Below are positions 1-10,162 of a stretch of DNA of 46,597 nucleotides, in pieces; positions within the stretch are counted from its first letter, which is position 1, and every line of letters begins with the position of its first letter. Position numbers and translations under genes: made by a program. The notes under the pieces were generated by a model, which did not search any database, was not told the DNA's origin, and saw nothing but the letters and a program-made list of their open reading frames with translations. Source of the stretch: Nemertoderma westbladi. Its lineage: Eukaryota; Xenacoelomorpha; Nemertodermatida; Nemertodermatidae. The stretch lies in the NCBI GenBank assembly GCA_032718475.1, contig JAUCBJ010003188.1, positions 1 through 46,597 on the forward strand. The letters run 5' to 3'.

Positions 1-3000
1 CGTTCCGGGGCAATGTCTCCATTGGTCCATTGTCGTGCGACTAAGTATGATGGCTACCCTGTTGGTAACGAAGACGCTGAACTGACAGACTTCATTGGTT
101 ATATACTCTAACACGAGTAAAGCGTCGGTCCAATAGACAGTTTTCTCTAATGGGTAGTCAATCTGTTCGGTTACATTCCGGCCGATGGCTGTAGCGTATA
201 GAGCCGCTTTTAACTCCGCTCGAGGAACTTTCAACTTGTTGTTGATTAATGCCTTAGAAGTAACCAAGGCAACTTTGATTCCATCCGGAGTTTCCACTCT
301 TAGATAGGCTACTATACCTATTCCCATATCGCTGGCGTCTCCAAACACATGGAGTTGATAGGAATACGTAGGGAGAACATGACCAAAATATGAACGGGAA
401 ATTATAAAATCCTCGATAGCCGGCAGAGAATCTTCCCATTTCATCCACTTCTTCAATAATTCTCCCTTAAGTGGATCGTCCCATGAGTGGTTTTCAAGCC
501 ACATTTGTTGTACCAAACTACGAGCAATCAATATAACTGGGCTAATAAATCCCAATGGATCGAAATAAGTGCTCAGTATACTTAAGCAAATCCGTTTGGT
601 TCGAACTGGATTATCTCGCTGTTTTAGCTGGAAAAACAGAATATCTCGCTCTGTGTCCCATTTCAAGCCGAGTGTCTTGGTTTCTGGCAGATCATCTTTG
701 ATCAAATCTAGATCTTTCGCCCCTCGATCTTCCGCAGGGATCGACTCCAGAAACTCACGGGAGTTGCTGGTGAATTTCGTTAATCGAAACCCACCTCTTT
801 TTAAGCACTCTACCGTTCCTTTAGCGACCTCAATGGCTTCCTCAACTGATGGAAGGGACTTCAGATTGTCGTCCATGTATATGTCTCTCTTGATATTGTC
901 GATCACTTCCTTAGAGAAGGCCTCTCGGTTGTCCTCTGCAGTGGTACGCACTACTGAACAGGCGTTGGAAGGGCTTGAGATTATCCCAAAGGCCTGGATG
1001 GTCATCCAGTACTCCACCGGTTTCTGGTTGAGGTCTCCTTCGGGCCACCACAGAAATCGTAGACTATCTCGATCCCTATCTAGCACCTTGACTTGTAAGA
1101 ACATGCCTTCTATATCGGAGGCGAAAGCAATCTGGTATTGTCTCAATCTTAAAAGAATTCCCAACAAAGATTGAAGTAAGTTGGGTCCGGGTAACAATTC
1201 AGAGTTAAGGGATTGACCCATGTAAAGAGCGGAGCCATCAAACACTACTCTCACTTCATGTGGTTTACCGGGTTTAGGAACGTAATGGTGGGTTAAGTAA
1301 TACGTTCTTTCAGTCACAGGTGTTTCTTCCGGTACTCTCTCCGCGTATCCCTTACTAATAAATTTTTCCAGCTGTGTTTGATACATTGCTTTAGCTGAAG
1401 AATTAGCCGTAAGGCGTCGATGGAGTTGCGCGATTCTTTTTTCCGCCAAAGGTCTGTTATTGATGAACTTCGGTTCTCTCTTGCGAAAAGGTAAACCGAC
1501 TTCATACCTACCTTGATCTTTGAGGAAACGTGTAGTTGTCTCTTGGATCTGCTTGGCCCTTTCCTCTTCCACTGACAAGGCTTTATCGTAGGAATTGGGC
1601 TCTACCGCCTCTTGCGTAAAGAATCGTACGGCATGTTCATCTCGAGTCTTGGCATTACAACGCTCAATGACATCATTTAGCTCGTCGTTATAAGCTTCTC
1701 GTTCAGATGGATAAAGAAGTTGACATAAGTTCACTTGGTTTTGCCAAGCCTCGTTTTCCTTAAGGAGGTCGATGGTATTCTCCTCATCAAAAAGCTGGTG
1801 AACGTCGTCGTTATCTGAGGAGTATGGAGTTCCCTCAGTTAAATCGTCTCCCTCACTAGTATCATCTTCCCATTCACTCACCTGGTAGACGCGCTCTTGC
1901 GGTAGTCTTTCTCTGAGTGTTCTACGGGAAGGGCCAGTAAAGTACCAACCTACTCTAGTTCTTACCGCATAGGTCTGTAGTGGCTGCGGTTGAGCAGGCC
2001 GTTTCTCTAATGTCTCCAGCGCCTCATGCGCGTTTTGGCCGATGAGTATTTGCACTCCAGGATAATCAGTCTGGAATCGAGGTATGTTAAGATGTTGGAT
2101 GCTCTCATCCTCGTCCCAATTATAAAGGTCTGCTTGAGTAGTAGCGAAGTTCTTTATAGCCACCATTTTCACTGACCTTATGCTATGTTCTCCTAGTTCG
2201 TCCTGGGGGGTGGACAATGCTCCTACATAATAATCCGCTGTTATTGTAGATTTCCAAACTTGCATAATGCCGGACATGTTGAGCTTAGTTTGGAACTTGG
2301 GTTGTCCAGCAAATATATCTTCGGCTAGCTCTTTGTCGATGAATGTTCCTGTACTACCGGAGTCAAGGAGGGCGTTCACTACATAACTCATCTTAGGTCC
2401 GTGAACCCTTACTTGCACCACAGGAAACTCTCTGATCCCTACATTGGAAGATGGCTCTTTCCAAGATGGTTGTCGTTCAGAAGTGGTTAGAGTGAAGTCG
2501 CTGTCTGTATCCTTTTCATATGTGAGTGTTCGATACACTGCGGTATTTATCATATAACAGGATTCGTTTTCGTCGGAGAACTCGTCCGTATAGAATCCTT
2601 CCATCTCAGATTGATCAGTGTCGTTCACATCACTGAATTGGACATGTAGTTCGGAATCACTTACCTGATTAGGACTATTTCGATCGAATTCAGAGTGCAA
2701 CAAGATATGATGTTTCGCACCACACTTTGCACACCTGATGTCTGAGTAACAGGTTCGCCGTTGATGTCCTTGTCTGAGGCAATTATAACACAACCGCTTG
2801 TCCCACATGACTTCACGTCTCTCAGTTAATGATTTCTTTAGAAATTCATCACACATATTCAAGCGATGGGTCCCATCACATAGCGCACATTTTGGTTTGA
2901 TGTTACTCACCTTAATCTGAGTCACATTGTGTACACTTGCCCTTTCTTCGGGCTTTCTCACCGGAATTCTCTTGGGAGACGTGGGAGGAGTTTTTCTTAC

Positions 3001-3774
3001 CTGTTCTCTCCTGTCATTTGCTCGAGACTTGAATTTACTTACCTGATCTTTAGGCATTTTATTGACATAATAAGATCTATCAGTGTCTTTCCCGCCATCT
3101 TCTCCTTGAGAAGTCTGGCTTTCGCCGTCGTCTGTATAACACACTGGTGTTACCTTTCTCCTAGAGACGGGTTTTTCACTTACCTTGTTTTCCGGTGTCT
3201 TCTCTCTGGACAGTTTCAGGAGCTGTAATTTCACTTCTCCATCTAGGAATGACATGAGATCAGCCATGGTAGGGTCTCGTCGTTGTTGTTCCATCATATA
3301 TAACACTTTCTTATCCCAGCGTGTACCTACTCCACCCTTCGGTAAAGTAGAAGCCACTGCTCTAATAACCATAGCATTCTGATACTCCTGAGACTTACCT
3401 AGCCAATCTAATTGTCTACAGATCTCCTGAATCTCATCGGAAAACTCGATAATTCCGCTGCTAATAAACTTTCGGGGCGCTACCAACTTTGCATACAAAT
3501 ACCCAGCGATGTTATTCCTATTACCATACCTGATGTTTAGTGTATCCCAAACTTGTCTTAATCCGTCTGGATGTCCAATAAACCTTAACGCCATTAACTT
3601 GGGAGATCCTTCCAAGCACTCGATGAGGAATCTAAGTTTCTCTCCATTAGATAGTACAGAGTTCTGTATGTTATCTTTGTAATATTCATTAAAAGGTAAC
3701 CATTTCATCTCATCTCCATTGAACTTGACGATCTCTCCCACCTTCACCGCTTGCCGGGCTTCGGTTCTAGCCAT
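1..3774 (-). CDS. BEL/Pao gag-pol polyprotein, partial (no stop before window edge)
   Basis: The frame is open from an ATG at 3774 to the window edge, about 1258 codons. I checked the frame at the start, zinc knuckle, protease, RT and left edge. Residues about 1-160 resemble the DUF1759 Gag domain of Pao elements. A CX2CX4HX4C knuckle starts near residue 329 (CYNC..GH....C), followed by a second cysteine/histidine cluster. A retroviral-type aspartic protease has DSGST at about 471. The reverse transcriptase has an early FASDIEGMF motif and YMDD at about 966-969 (868-879). An FGDAS motif near 1146 marks the RNase H-like part. The fragment ends at WRHCPGT, just before the usual NPAD motif. The product would make, process and copy the element's RNA into DNA in cytoplasmic particles. 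No disabling stop was seen, so the copy may be recent. Confidence 0.92.
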   Translation of the reverse strand, partial: MARTEARQAVKVGEIVKFNGDEMKWLPFNEYYKDNIQNSVLSNGEKLRFLIECLEGSPKLMALRFIGHPDGLRQVWDTLNIRYGNRNNIAGYLYAKLVAPRKFISSGIIEFSDEIQEICRQLDWLGKSQEYQNAMVIRAVASTLPKGGVGTRWDKKVLYMMEQQRRDPTMADLMSFLDGEVKLQLLKLSREKTPENKVSEKPVSRRKVTPVCYTDDGESQTSQGEDGGKDTDRSYYVNKMPKDQVSKFKSRANDRREQVRKTPPTSPKRIPVRKPEERASVHNVTQIKVSNIKPKCALCDGTHRLNMCDEFLKKSLTERREVMWDKRLCYNCLRQGHQRRTCYSDIRCAKCGAKHHILLHSEFDRNSPNQVSDSELHVQFSDVNDTDQSEMEGFYTDEFSDENESCYMINTAVYRTLTYEKDTDSDFTLTTSERQPSWKEPSSNVGIREFPVVQVRVHGPKMSYVVNALLDSGSTGTFIDKELAEDIFAGQPKFQTKLNMSGIMQVWKSTITADYYVGALSTPQDELGEHSIRSVKMVAIKNFATTQADLYNWDEDESIQHLNIPRFQTDYPGVQILIGQNAHEALETLEKRPAQPQPLQTYAVRTRVGWYFTGPSRRTLRERLPQERVYQVSEWEDDTSEGDDLTEGTPYSSDNDDVHQLFDEENTIDLLKENEAWQNQVNLCQLLYPSEREAYNDELNDVIERCNAKTRDEHAVRFFTQEAVEPNSYDKALSVEEERAKQIQETTTRFLKDQGRYEVGLPFRKREPKFINNRPLAEKRIAQLHRRLTANSSAKAMYQTQLEKFISKGYAERVPEETPVTERTYYLTHHYVPKPGKPHEVRVVFDGSALYMGQSLNSELLPGPNLLQSLLGILLRLRQYQIAFASDIEGMFLQVKVLDRDRDSLRFLWWPEGDLNQKPVEYWMTIQAFGIISSPSNACSVVRTTAEDNREAFSKEVIDNIKRDIYMDDNLKSLPSVEEAIEVAKGTVECLKRGGFRLTKFTSNSREFLESIPAEDRGAKDLDLIKDDLPETKTLGLKWDTERDILFFQLKQRDNPVRTKRICLSILSTYFDPLGFISPVILIARSLVQQMWLENHSWDDPLKGELLKKWMKWEDSLPAIEDFIISRSYFGHVLPTYSYQLHVFGDASDMGIGIVAYLRVETPDGIKVALVTSKALINNKLKVPRAELKAALYATAIGRNVTEQIDYPLEKTVYWTDALLVLEYITNEVCQFSVFVTNRVAIILSRTTMDQWRHCPGT

Positions 3775-3792
3775 TTGACGCGTAAAACTTTC

Positions 3793-4839
3793 TTAGGCCA
3801 TCGTGTTATTTAATATCGAGTTATCGGTATATAAATTTCTCGGATTATGATCCATTCTATATGGAATATCATTATCAACAGGTCTATAATTACCCTTAAT
3901 AGGGTTCACTATAGGAGTTTCTACTTCGCTAGCAGTATAGATGCGTGTAGGCTCCACACCTTGCGCATGCGATACTTCAGACCTAACAGGTTGACACATT
4001 GTTACAGAGGGTGGTGGTATACCCTTTTGGGTATTTACTAATTTATCGCGTTCTAGCGCGATACTTTGCTGCACTTCTTGCAACTCAAGCCTACTTTCCC
4101 TTACTGTGCCCTTGAATTGCTGAACCGTCTCCTGCATCTGCCCGAGCAAGAGATCCATCCCCCGCCGTCTCTCGTCCACCCATTCGACCGCCGAAGCGGG
4201 AGTCGCCAACGTTGTAGCGGGCGGACGAGGGACAACGGGCGACAAATCAGGAATATTTCGCTCGGGGTCCAGGACCTGAACTGTCTCCTGGGCAGTTCTA
4301 CTGGGCACAGTTAGCTTAGTGCTATGCAGAGGGAATTTAGAGGTAGCTTCAGGGAGCACAGGTGTATCTATCACCGAAGGGGTGATTTCAAGAACAGGCC
4401 TAATTATTTCAGGCTCATCTACTATAGTAGGGAGTCTTTCTATTTTAATTATTTGGTCTGTGGGCTCTGTACTACCTAAGTTGGTGTTATTTAGTTGCCT
4501 TCTAACAGCTGGAGGCAAATCAGGCAATTTCTGACGGTGGAATGTTCTTTTACGTCTGCTTAGACGAGATCTATTTCCTTTGCCTTCAGTATCGGTGGTA
4601 TCGCCTTCCTCAGATGATGTATATCCCTGTCTTTTGGGAGTAGATCGATTCATCATCTGCATATTACTAGCTGTTAACTGTTTATTTATGCAGTCTTGAT
4701 TCTCCTGAATGTTTTCCAATTCTAATTGGATGGTTTCTTCAGCCGCTCTCCGTTCTGCTTCTGCCACCGCCTCTGCCGCTTTTCTTTCCGCTTCGGCCGC
4801 TGCCATTGCCGCCTTTCTTTCTGCTTCGGCCACTGCCAT
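3793..4839 (-). CDS. Extra upstream ORF of the BEL/Pao element, C-terminal part after a frameshift
   Basis: This frame is open from 4974 down to a TAA at 3793-3795; the first ATG in it (4839) falls inside the repeat tract and is probably not a real start. It begins with AEAERKAA-type heptad-like repeats that predict a long coiled coil. It continues through a basic/acidic linker (SRLSRRKRTFHR), a proline-rich disordered part and a second probable coiled coil (GQMQETVQQFKGTVRES). The TAA is in the same frame as the downstream gag-pol ATG and only 18 nt before it, so stop-codon readthrough or reinitiation could link the two products. No enzyme motif is visible. A structural, particle-forming role is inferred from the coiled coils. 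Confidence 0.65.
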   Translation of the reverse strand: MAVAEAERKAAMAAAEAERKAAEAVAEAERRAAEETIQLELENIQENQDCINKQLTASNMQMMNRSTPKRQGYTSSEEGDTTDTEGKGNRSRLSRRKRTFHRQKLPDLPPAVRRQLNNTNLGSTEPTDQIIKIERLPTIVDEPEIIRPVLEITPSVIDTPVLPEATSKFPLHSTKLTVPSRTAQETVQVLDPERNIPDLSPVVPRPPATTLATPASAVEWVDERRRGMDLLLGQMQETVQQFKGTVRESRLELQEVQQSIALERDKLVNTQKGIPPPSVTMCQPVRSEVSHAQGVEPTRIYTASEVETPIVNPIKGNYRPVDNDIPYRMDHNPRNLYTDNSILNNTMA

Positions 4840-4995
4840 TGCCGCCTTTCTTTCTGCTTCTGCCGCTTTGGCCTCTGCCGCTGCCTTTGCCGCTGCCGCT
4901 GCCGCTTTTCTTTCAGCTTCGGCCGCTTTTGCCTCTGCCGCTGCCTGCTGCCGCTTTTCTTTCTGCTTCTGCAGCTACCACTGCTGCTTTCTTTC
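4740..4995 (-). repeat. Ala/Glu/Lys coding repeat with frameshift
   Basis: This is a degenerate in-frame repeat encoding AEAERKAA and shorter A-rich variants, built from GCC/GCT/TTT/CTT-type words on the plus strand. Within 4940-4952 the repeat phase is off by one base, which explains why the two halves of the extra ORF lie in different frames. Replication slippage or an assembly error in low-complexity DNA are both plausible causes. Confidence 0.75.
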
Positions 4996-6166
4996 TGTCT
5001 TCTATGCGTTTTTTCTTTACTTGTTCTTCTTGGACTCGTGTCAGGCGGAGTTGTTCATCAAATTTAGCCTGATTCGCAGCCCTCATTTCCACATCGATGG
5101 CATCCAACACAAGCTTGGTTCCTTCACTATTAGGGCTAAGTCCCTCTAACCTTCTCCTCAACTCGTCATCACCTAAAAAACGTTGATAGTCTGACAGATA
5201 GATGTCAATGGCATCCCTCTTATGCGGTTTCTCTGCCGTCGCTTCACTTTCCACTTGGGAGAAAGTAGCGTCTGTTGATTCTCTATGGGTTGAGCGCTCC
5301 TCCAGCTGAGCTTTCCACTGAGCTGTTCCTTGAACCTGGAGACTCACCCTTTGAAACCAGGTCTTTACGGCAACTTGCAACGACGTGTCTTGCCTTCGTT
5401 TAGAAGCCTCCTCAAAGGCCGATAATATTAGCCTGATTCGTAGAATTCTTTCTCTAACTTGATAAAACAGTTGTCCCTGCTCTTGAGGTCCTTGTGGTTG
5501 TTGAAACAGTTGTCCTTTTACTCGCTCCATAGAGCTGAAGAATCCCTGTGCGTATCCGGCTGCGGACCTCTTCCACACAGCTGGATCGATGGTTTCCTTG
5601 GCTACTCCCATCCGGTGTATGTCTTCCCAGGCAGCTTCTGATAAATCAAATGGGAGTCCGGGTCCGGGGAAGTTCCATTGCGACTCGACCATGGACTTCA
5701 GTTCTTCCCTTGTGTATCCAGCATAACTATCTCTAGTTGAACGCTGGCTTCTCGCCCAATCGATCTGGTGTTCTTCCACAGCGATCAATAACCTAGTGAG
5801 TACGGCTGCAGGAAGGATGAGAAGGGGATCCGAATAAACCGCATCCATCATCTTTGCTCCGCGTTCTGGTGTCAGTTCTACAGTATCCTCACTACTGGAG
5901 CTGTTGGGCCGTTGAGAAGTAAGTTCTTGGCTCGCGGGTTGTTGCTGTTCTGCTGCTTCTTGGTCCCGCTTGACCTGAGCTCGAGTGCCTATGATAGACC
6001 TACGATGTTGGACCAGCCTAGGTTCTTTTATTACTACTGGAGGGATGACCTTCCTCACAGTGGGAGGTGAACTGAACTTACGACTAGACGGTTCTACGAC
6101 TCTATCTGAGTCGCAGATAGTTACATCTAATAAACTGTCTGACAGGTTCTGCTTAGTATCAGACAT
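4913..6166 (-). CDS. Extra upstream ORF of the BEL/Pao element, N-terminal part (frameshifted)
   Basis: This ORF starts at the ATG at 6166 and runs 417 codons. I do not recognise a named domain. The first 110 residues are polar and probably disordered, with Ser/Gln/Glu stretches. Residues 110-330 form a more ordered, helix-rich part with conserved-looking aromatic residues. The C-terminal part is a charged helix rich in Lys/Glu/Arg that enters an AEAERKAA repeat. The frame then shifts and ends in a short Gly/Ser/Arg tail at 4913. The natural continuation is in the neighbouring frame (3793-4974). It sits upstream of the DUF1759 Gag ORF, where most BEL/Pao elements have no separate ORF, so it is probably an accessory or extended Gag N-terminus. 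Confidence 0.7.
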   Translation of the reverse strand: MSDTKQNLSDSLLDVTICDSDRVVEPSSRKFSSPPTVRKVIPPVVIKEPRLVQHRRSIIGTRAQVKRDQEAAEQQQPASQELTSQRPNSSSSEDTVELTPERGAKMMDAVYSDPLLILPAAVLTRLLIAVEEHQIDWARSQRSTRDSYAGYTREELKSMVESQWNFPGPGLPFDLSEAAWEDIHRMGVAKETIDPAVWKRSAAGYAQGFFSSMERVKGQLFQQPQGPQEQGQLFYQVRERILRIRLILSAFEEASKRRQDTSLQVAVKTWFQRVSLQVQGTAQWKAQLEERSTHRESTDATFSQVESEATAEKPHKRDAIDIYLSDYQRFLGDDELRRRLEGLSPNSEGTKLVLDAIDVEMRAANQAKFDEQLRLTRVQEEQVKKKRIEDRKKAAVVAAEAERKAAAGSGRGKSGRS

Positions 6167-6254
6167 GTTTATGTGTACAGTTGAATGTCTACTGCTGTAT
6201 TACAGTCTGAGCAAGTCTAGTAACTCAGTATTAACTGATAGCCTAGTAATTAAT

Positions 6255-6540
6255 TACCGGTACTGCTACTCAGTGTAGCGTTATATATATAATATATTAG
6301 AATACCGGTATGCTTATAGTATATATAACTATTATTACAGACTAGGTTTATCACAGAATACCGGTATAATTTTAGCACAAATATATATAAATATATAATA
6401 GGCCTATCGGGAATACCGGTATACAGCTTACAGTTTGTAGTATATATAATTCTGGAATAGAATTAATTACAAGTACCGGTATAATTTCAGCCTAGATTTA
6501 TAGAAATAAAGATAATAGGCCTATCGTAAATACCGGTATA
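6255..6540. repeat. Degenerate ~57-bp tandem repeat centred on ACCGGT palindromes
   Basis: The palindrome ACCGGT, usually inside ATACCGGTAT, occurs at 6255, 6304, 6360, 6415, 6475 and 6532, so spacing is 49-60 bp. The segments between share AT-rich text and TAGGCCTA words. The patch lies immediately upstream of the retrotransposon's first ATG, in its leader or LTR. A promoter or leader role is possible but unproven. Confidence 0.6.
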
Positions 6541-7935
6541 TCAATTATTTTAAATAATTGAATTTCTGAATTTTAGGGTTACTTGGTTACTTTACTTACT
6601 TTATTACCGTTATTTGAGCAGTAATCCAACTGATATTGAGACCTAATGGTTGTAGGGTAGGCCTACTATTTATAAATCGTTAGATTTGATTTATAATATA
6701 TATATACCCGTTTTAATGGGTTTTGTCAATGTTTGAAATAAATGTTATTATTTCTGGGGAGTAATCACTACACAAAGCGGTGCGCTTTCAGTGAAGTGTT
6801 ACTTATAGGACACTAAAACAAATAATACTAATTTACCTAAGTTACTTAATACTACAAATTACGTACAATTCGGGTGAGATTACAATCTCTAAATAAACAC
6901 AAAAATTTACAAAAACACAAAATACGAATTTTCAGGGTAATTTTACAAGAAGTCTACAAACCAGCCTAACAAAGGGTTAGAAATCTGGTTATTACAACGG
7001 ACAGGGTACTACGGTATTTGAAAATAATAAGTAGTAGTAAATACACTGCGTTGTCCAGATAGGAAATACCACCGCCTGACGACCTATAGCCGTATCGCTA
7101 TAGGTACTACGTTATGTATCACGGAGTGTTCCTACCTAGAAGTTAATAGAGCTAATCGAACGTGCCTATCAACCACTTTACAATACAAATATAATGCCTA
7201 CACTAATTACTTTCGGAAAGCACTGTACACTAAACCCTAAATTAGGTACGAGTACTTGTACAACAGATAATCAGTAGTTAAATATACTTGAACAGCTAAA
7301 AGAACCACGGCATCTGCTGGAGTGACCGGTGCACAAAATCACCAGTCTTTACCTACGCCAAGCAGCCCGTGTAGTACCGGGGTTAATTTAACTATAGCGG
7401 TATGTATAACAAACACAATTATTGTAGGAACAAACTTGGGGAATGAATGTTGCGAATAATCGCATAAACTCTGAATAATAAATATTACGCTACGCGTACA
7501 GACCATTCAAACAAAATGCAGACCAAACACTGACAGACTACTATCAAGCCTAAACAAACTACGGTATATGCAGACTCCGAAATGATTAGGTAGTATGCGT
7601 TCTAACCCAGTAGTACGACTTATTCTTTAGTTGGGGGTTTACCTTACAGCATTGGCTGCCCCTACTTCCTAACCGTTCTTTATCGGACAAGTGATCTACA
7701 CACACTGCAATCCGTTCAGACTTAACAGCAATCAGACAACAGCTCAGCCTACAAATTGTCTGTACAATATGATCAGGCTTACACGCCTTCTGTTCAATAC
7801 TGGCCTACAAATAAATAAAACTGACAGAAATAAGTAAGCTCCAAAAGAAACAAGGGGTGTACAGTCCCTAATCTCTTAAACAGCCTACCGGTATACAACA
7901 ATCAAATCGAATAATACTAATGTACTTATACGGGA
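6541..7935. other. Non-coding stretch, probable LTR/leader of the BEL/Pao element
   Basis: No credible ORF is present. The DNA is rich in TAGGCCTA and TAC/GTA words. A small inverted repeat (CCTATAGC...GCTATAGG) lies near 7082-7103. I searched by eye for a CCA-TG junction marking the primer-binding site and LTR end and found none I could defend. Confidence 0.4.
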
Positions 7936-8060
7936 AGTACCGGTTAGGACAGTTAGGCCTACAGACCTACAGAAGTACCGGTTCTGGCAGTTGGACCTAC
8001 GGACCTACGGCAGTACCGGTTCTGACAGTTGGGCCTACTGACCTACAGATGTACCGTTCA
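7936..8060. repeat. Minisatellite, about 3 units of 38-39 bp
   Basis: Three head-to-tail units start with GTACCGGTT and contain GGCCTAC/GACCTAC words. A further partial unit follows, ending in TTGACCGGTAC. The open frame across it only reflects a unit length divisible by three and is not considered a gene. Confidence 0.65.
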
Positions 8061-9975
8061 GGTTTACCGGTTGACCGGTACTTTCAACTTTATTGCTTAC
8101 TGCAATAAAGAAGCAATATCCGTTATTGTTCGCGCTTTCAGACCTTTGGCAGTTTAACCCGCCAAATTAGGATGTCTTTTAGATAATAAATCACTTTTAG
8201 CCTATGACAAGTATTTGATTCACTACACTAGTCGAAACCAATCTGTGCGCGATCATTCACCCGCTGGATATACCCGGGAGATTGGGTTCGACGGCTTAAT
8301 CTTATTGCTATGTAAGCCTAATGTATTATTCGACTGACAGTATTATATAATCTCTGACAATATTATTCACCTTCGGGGAATATTAACAGTTCCTTTAGGA
8401 CGTGGCGCTCTATCTATATAAACAGAGTTATGACTTAAACTACTCACAACGATATGGCTTAGTTATAATTCACATATATGGCGCATTCTTTAGGAAATGC
8501 TTCGTTATCAGTCTCACTCATACACAATGCTGCACAATACTGCACACTGATCTGCCGATCTTCACTGATTTTAGTTATATATAAAAGGAACACGGACCGA
8601 CTCATGTAGGGTCTATCAAATAACATTAGATTCACTTCAAACCACTTTAACATAAGTCACAATCGTTATATGTAACCTTTCTCTCTTACCTTCGGTATAT
8701 CAAGAATATTGGGTTTCGGGGTTATTTATCGTTATTCCAAATATAATAATTCATCAACCATATTATGAAGAACTGACAGTAAATAGCAGTATAACAATAG
8801 AAAGACCAAACATCAGTTTGATAAATCAGTTTGGTTTGTTTTGTTATGATAACCAGTTTGATAACGGATATATGTCCTTATAATTAAGCCTACTAGTGTT
8901 AGGCTAAAACAGAAAAGCACAAATATTTCCAAGCCGTTCTCTCCTGGCTCAGGACAGAAAGGCCAACAACACTGAAAACTGATAAGAATAACCTTATTTA
9001 CAAAGGCTTCCACCCAACACAGAGAAAGAGCATACAGATAGGAAAATTCAGTTCAGTAGATCTGTGATAGGTCGAAATCAAAATCAACTCAAATCCTATT
9101 GGCAGATACTTTCCCAAGCTGGTTGGACAATCAAACGTAGCCCAGATCCCTTCGCACAGCGAATCAGCCAATCAGCCGGTAGCTTGCGCTATTCGAGTTA
9201 TAGATCCCTTTTTAGAGTATTCCAGCGCCTGGGGGGAACTGGTTAGCAAGGCAAACGAATCAGTTATCCCACAAAAGCTTTTACACATTTGTCCAACAAA
9301 ACTATTAGGATTGAGATCAGCGGGTTGCTAGGAGACTAAATCAGCTGGGTTTCAGGGAAATTACGAAATCACAGCAATACCATTTTAGCCTGTCTGCCTG
9401 TACCGGTATTGTACTGCTGTACTCAACCGCTGAATCTGGAATCCAAGAATCTGGTATCCTGCATTAGGCCTAATTATTACACTACTACCGGACCGGTAGC
9501 AACTGCCAACTACAGAACTACTGCAGTACTGGTAGGCCTACTGAACTAGCATAGCACTACCACACCACCACACTCCTGTCAGCCACCAGCCTGTTTACGG
9601 TTTAATATGTTAATTAACGACTACTGGTTCCGGTAGTTATTATTGGTAGGACCGACACAACAGTACTCTGTCTGTTTAACTGAGCCTCGTGCTGCGCGAA
9701 GGCCCCACGAACGTGTCCTTAGTAACGAACCTGCTGTATGTCATGGACAGGAAGATTATTAGTTCTTCCGCTGTTCGCGGGTGCATTAGCAGTGGTTGGC
9801 GGATGTTAGTCGGAAGACTACTGCAGTACTGGAGATCCAACGCTGGCGGTTGAGACTGCATTTAGAATGGCTTGAGGTATTGAACTTTCGATCCCCGGAT
9901 TATTACATATCCGGCAAAGAATTACTCACTCGAGATCCAAAATAAGAACGTTGGTGATTTCGGTTCCCATTTAAC
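8061..9975. other. Non-coding stretch
   Basis: No ORF here resembles a protein. It holds short local repeats (CAGTTTGATAA words near 8815-8870), a palindromic CTACCGGACCGGTAG near 9488, and a CTACTGCAGTACTGG word repeated near 9521 and 9819. Part of it may still belong to the long terminal repeat of the BEL/Pao element. Confidence 0.4.
9676..9715 (-). repeat. Segment shared in inverted orientation with 28098-28137
   Basis: Positions 9684-9715 match the reverse complement of 28098-28129 at 31 of 32 bases, and weaker similarity continues for about 8 bases towards 9676. The match at 28 kb sits at the left boundary of a 1.05-kb insertion, so this may be the end of a dispersed element. Confidence 0.6.
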
Positions 9976-9985
9976 AATGACTGTT

Positions 9986-10104
9986 TCAAATTTCGTACAA
10001 TATCATTAAGATTGAATTGTATGTCTTAAAATGGGGAGGGGGGGGGGGGGGGGTCACTTAATGTCAAATCACATAATTACGGCACTATACTCCAGGACAT
10101 GCTG
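9986..10104. mobile_element. Truncated copy of a G-tract foldback element
   Basis: The stretch reads like the right end of the foldback element at 17.1-17.9 kb. It has GTTTCAAATTTCG..CAAT.TCATTAAGATT, a G run (10038-10053), about 50 bp of spacer, then CTCCAGGACATGCTG followed by TA. The left arm and loop are missing. It ends about 60 bp downstream of the stop of the first cysteine-rich gene. Confidence 0.6.
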
Positions 10105-10162
10105 TAAAAATTAAGTTAGACTTGAATTAATCTCAACCTTTAAGCTAAATCTTTACCTTTAA

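Larger units (their letters stand above)
1..6166 (-). mobile_element. BEL/Pao-type LTR retrotransposon, 5' part (minus strand, cut by window edge)
   Basis: Two consecutive minus-strand coding regions make up an LTR retrotransposon of the BEL/Pao type. The upstream one is a frameshifted extra ORF and the downstream one is a long gag-pol ORF. The order DUF1759-like Gag, CCHC zinc knuckle, DSG aspartic protease, YMDD reverse transcriptase and RNase H is diagnostic of this group. Integrase and the 3' LTR lie beyond position 1. The 5' LTR and primer-binding site must lie above 6166, but I could not place them because the partner LTR is outside the window. Confidence 0.9.

Noticed and set aside
569-1174. 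201-codon plus-strand ORF
   Set aside because: It is antisense to the reverse transcriptase part of the BEL/Pao gag-pol ORF, which has clear domain motifs on the other strand.
4709-5149. Ala/Ser- and Phe/Leu-rich plus-strand ORFs
   Set aside because: They are shadow frames of the AEAERKAA repeat coded on the minus strand.
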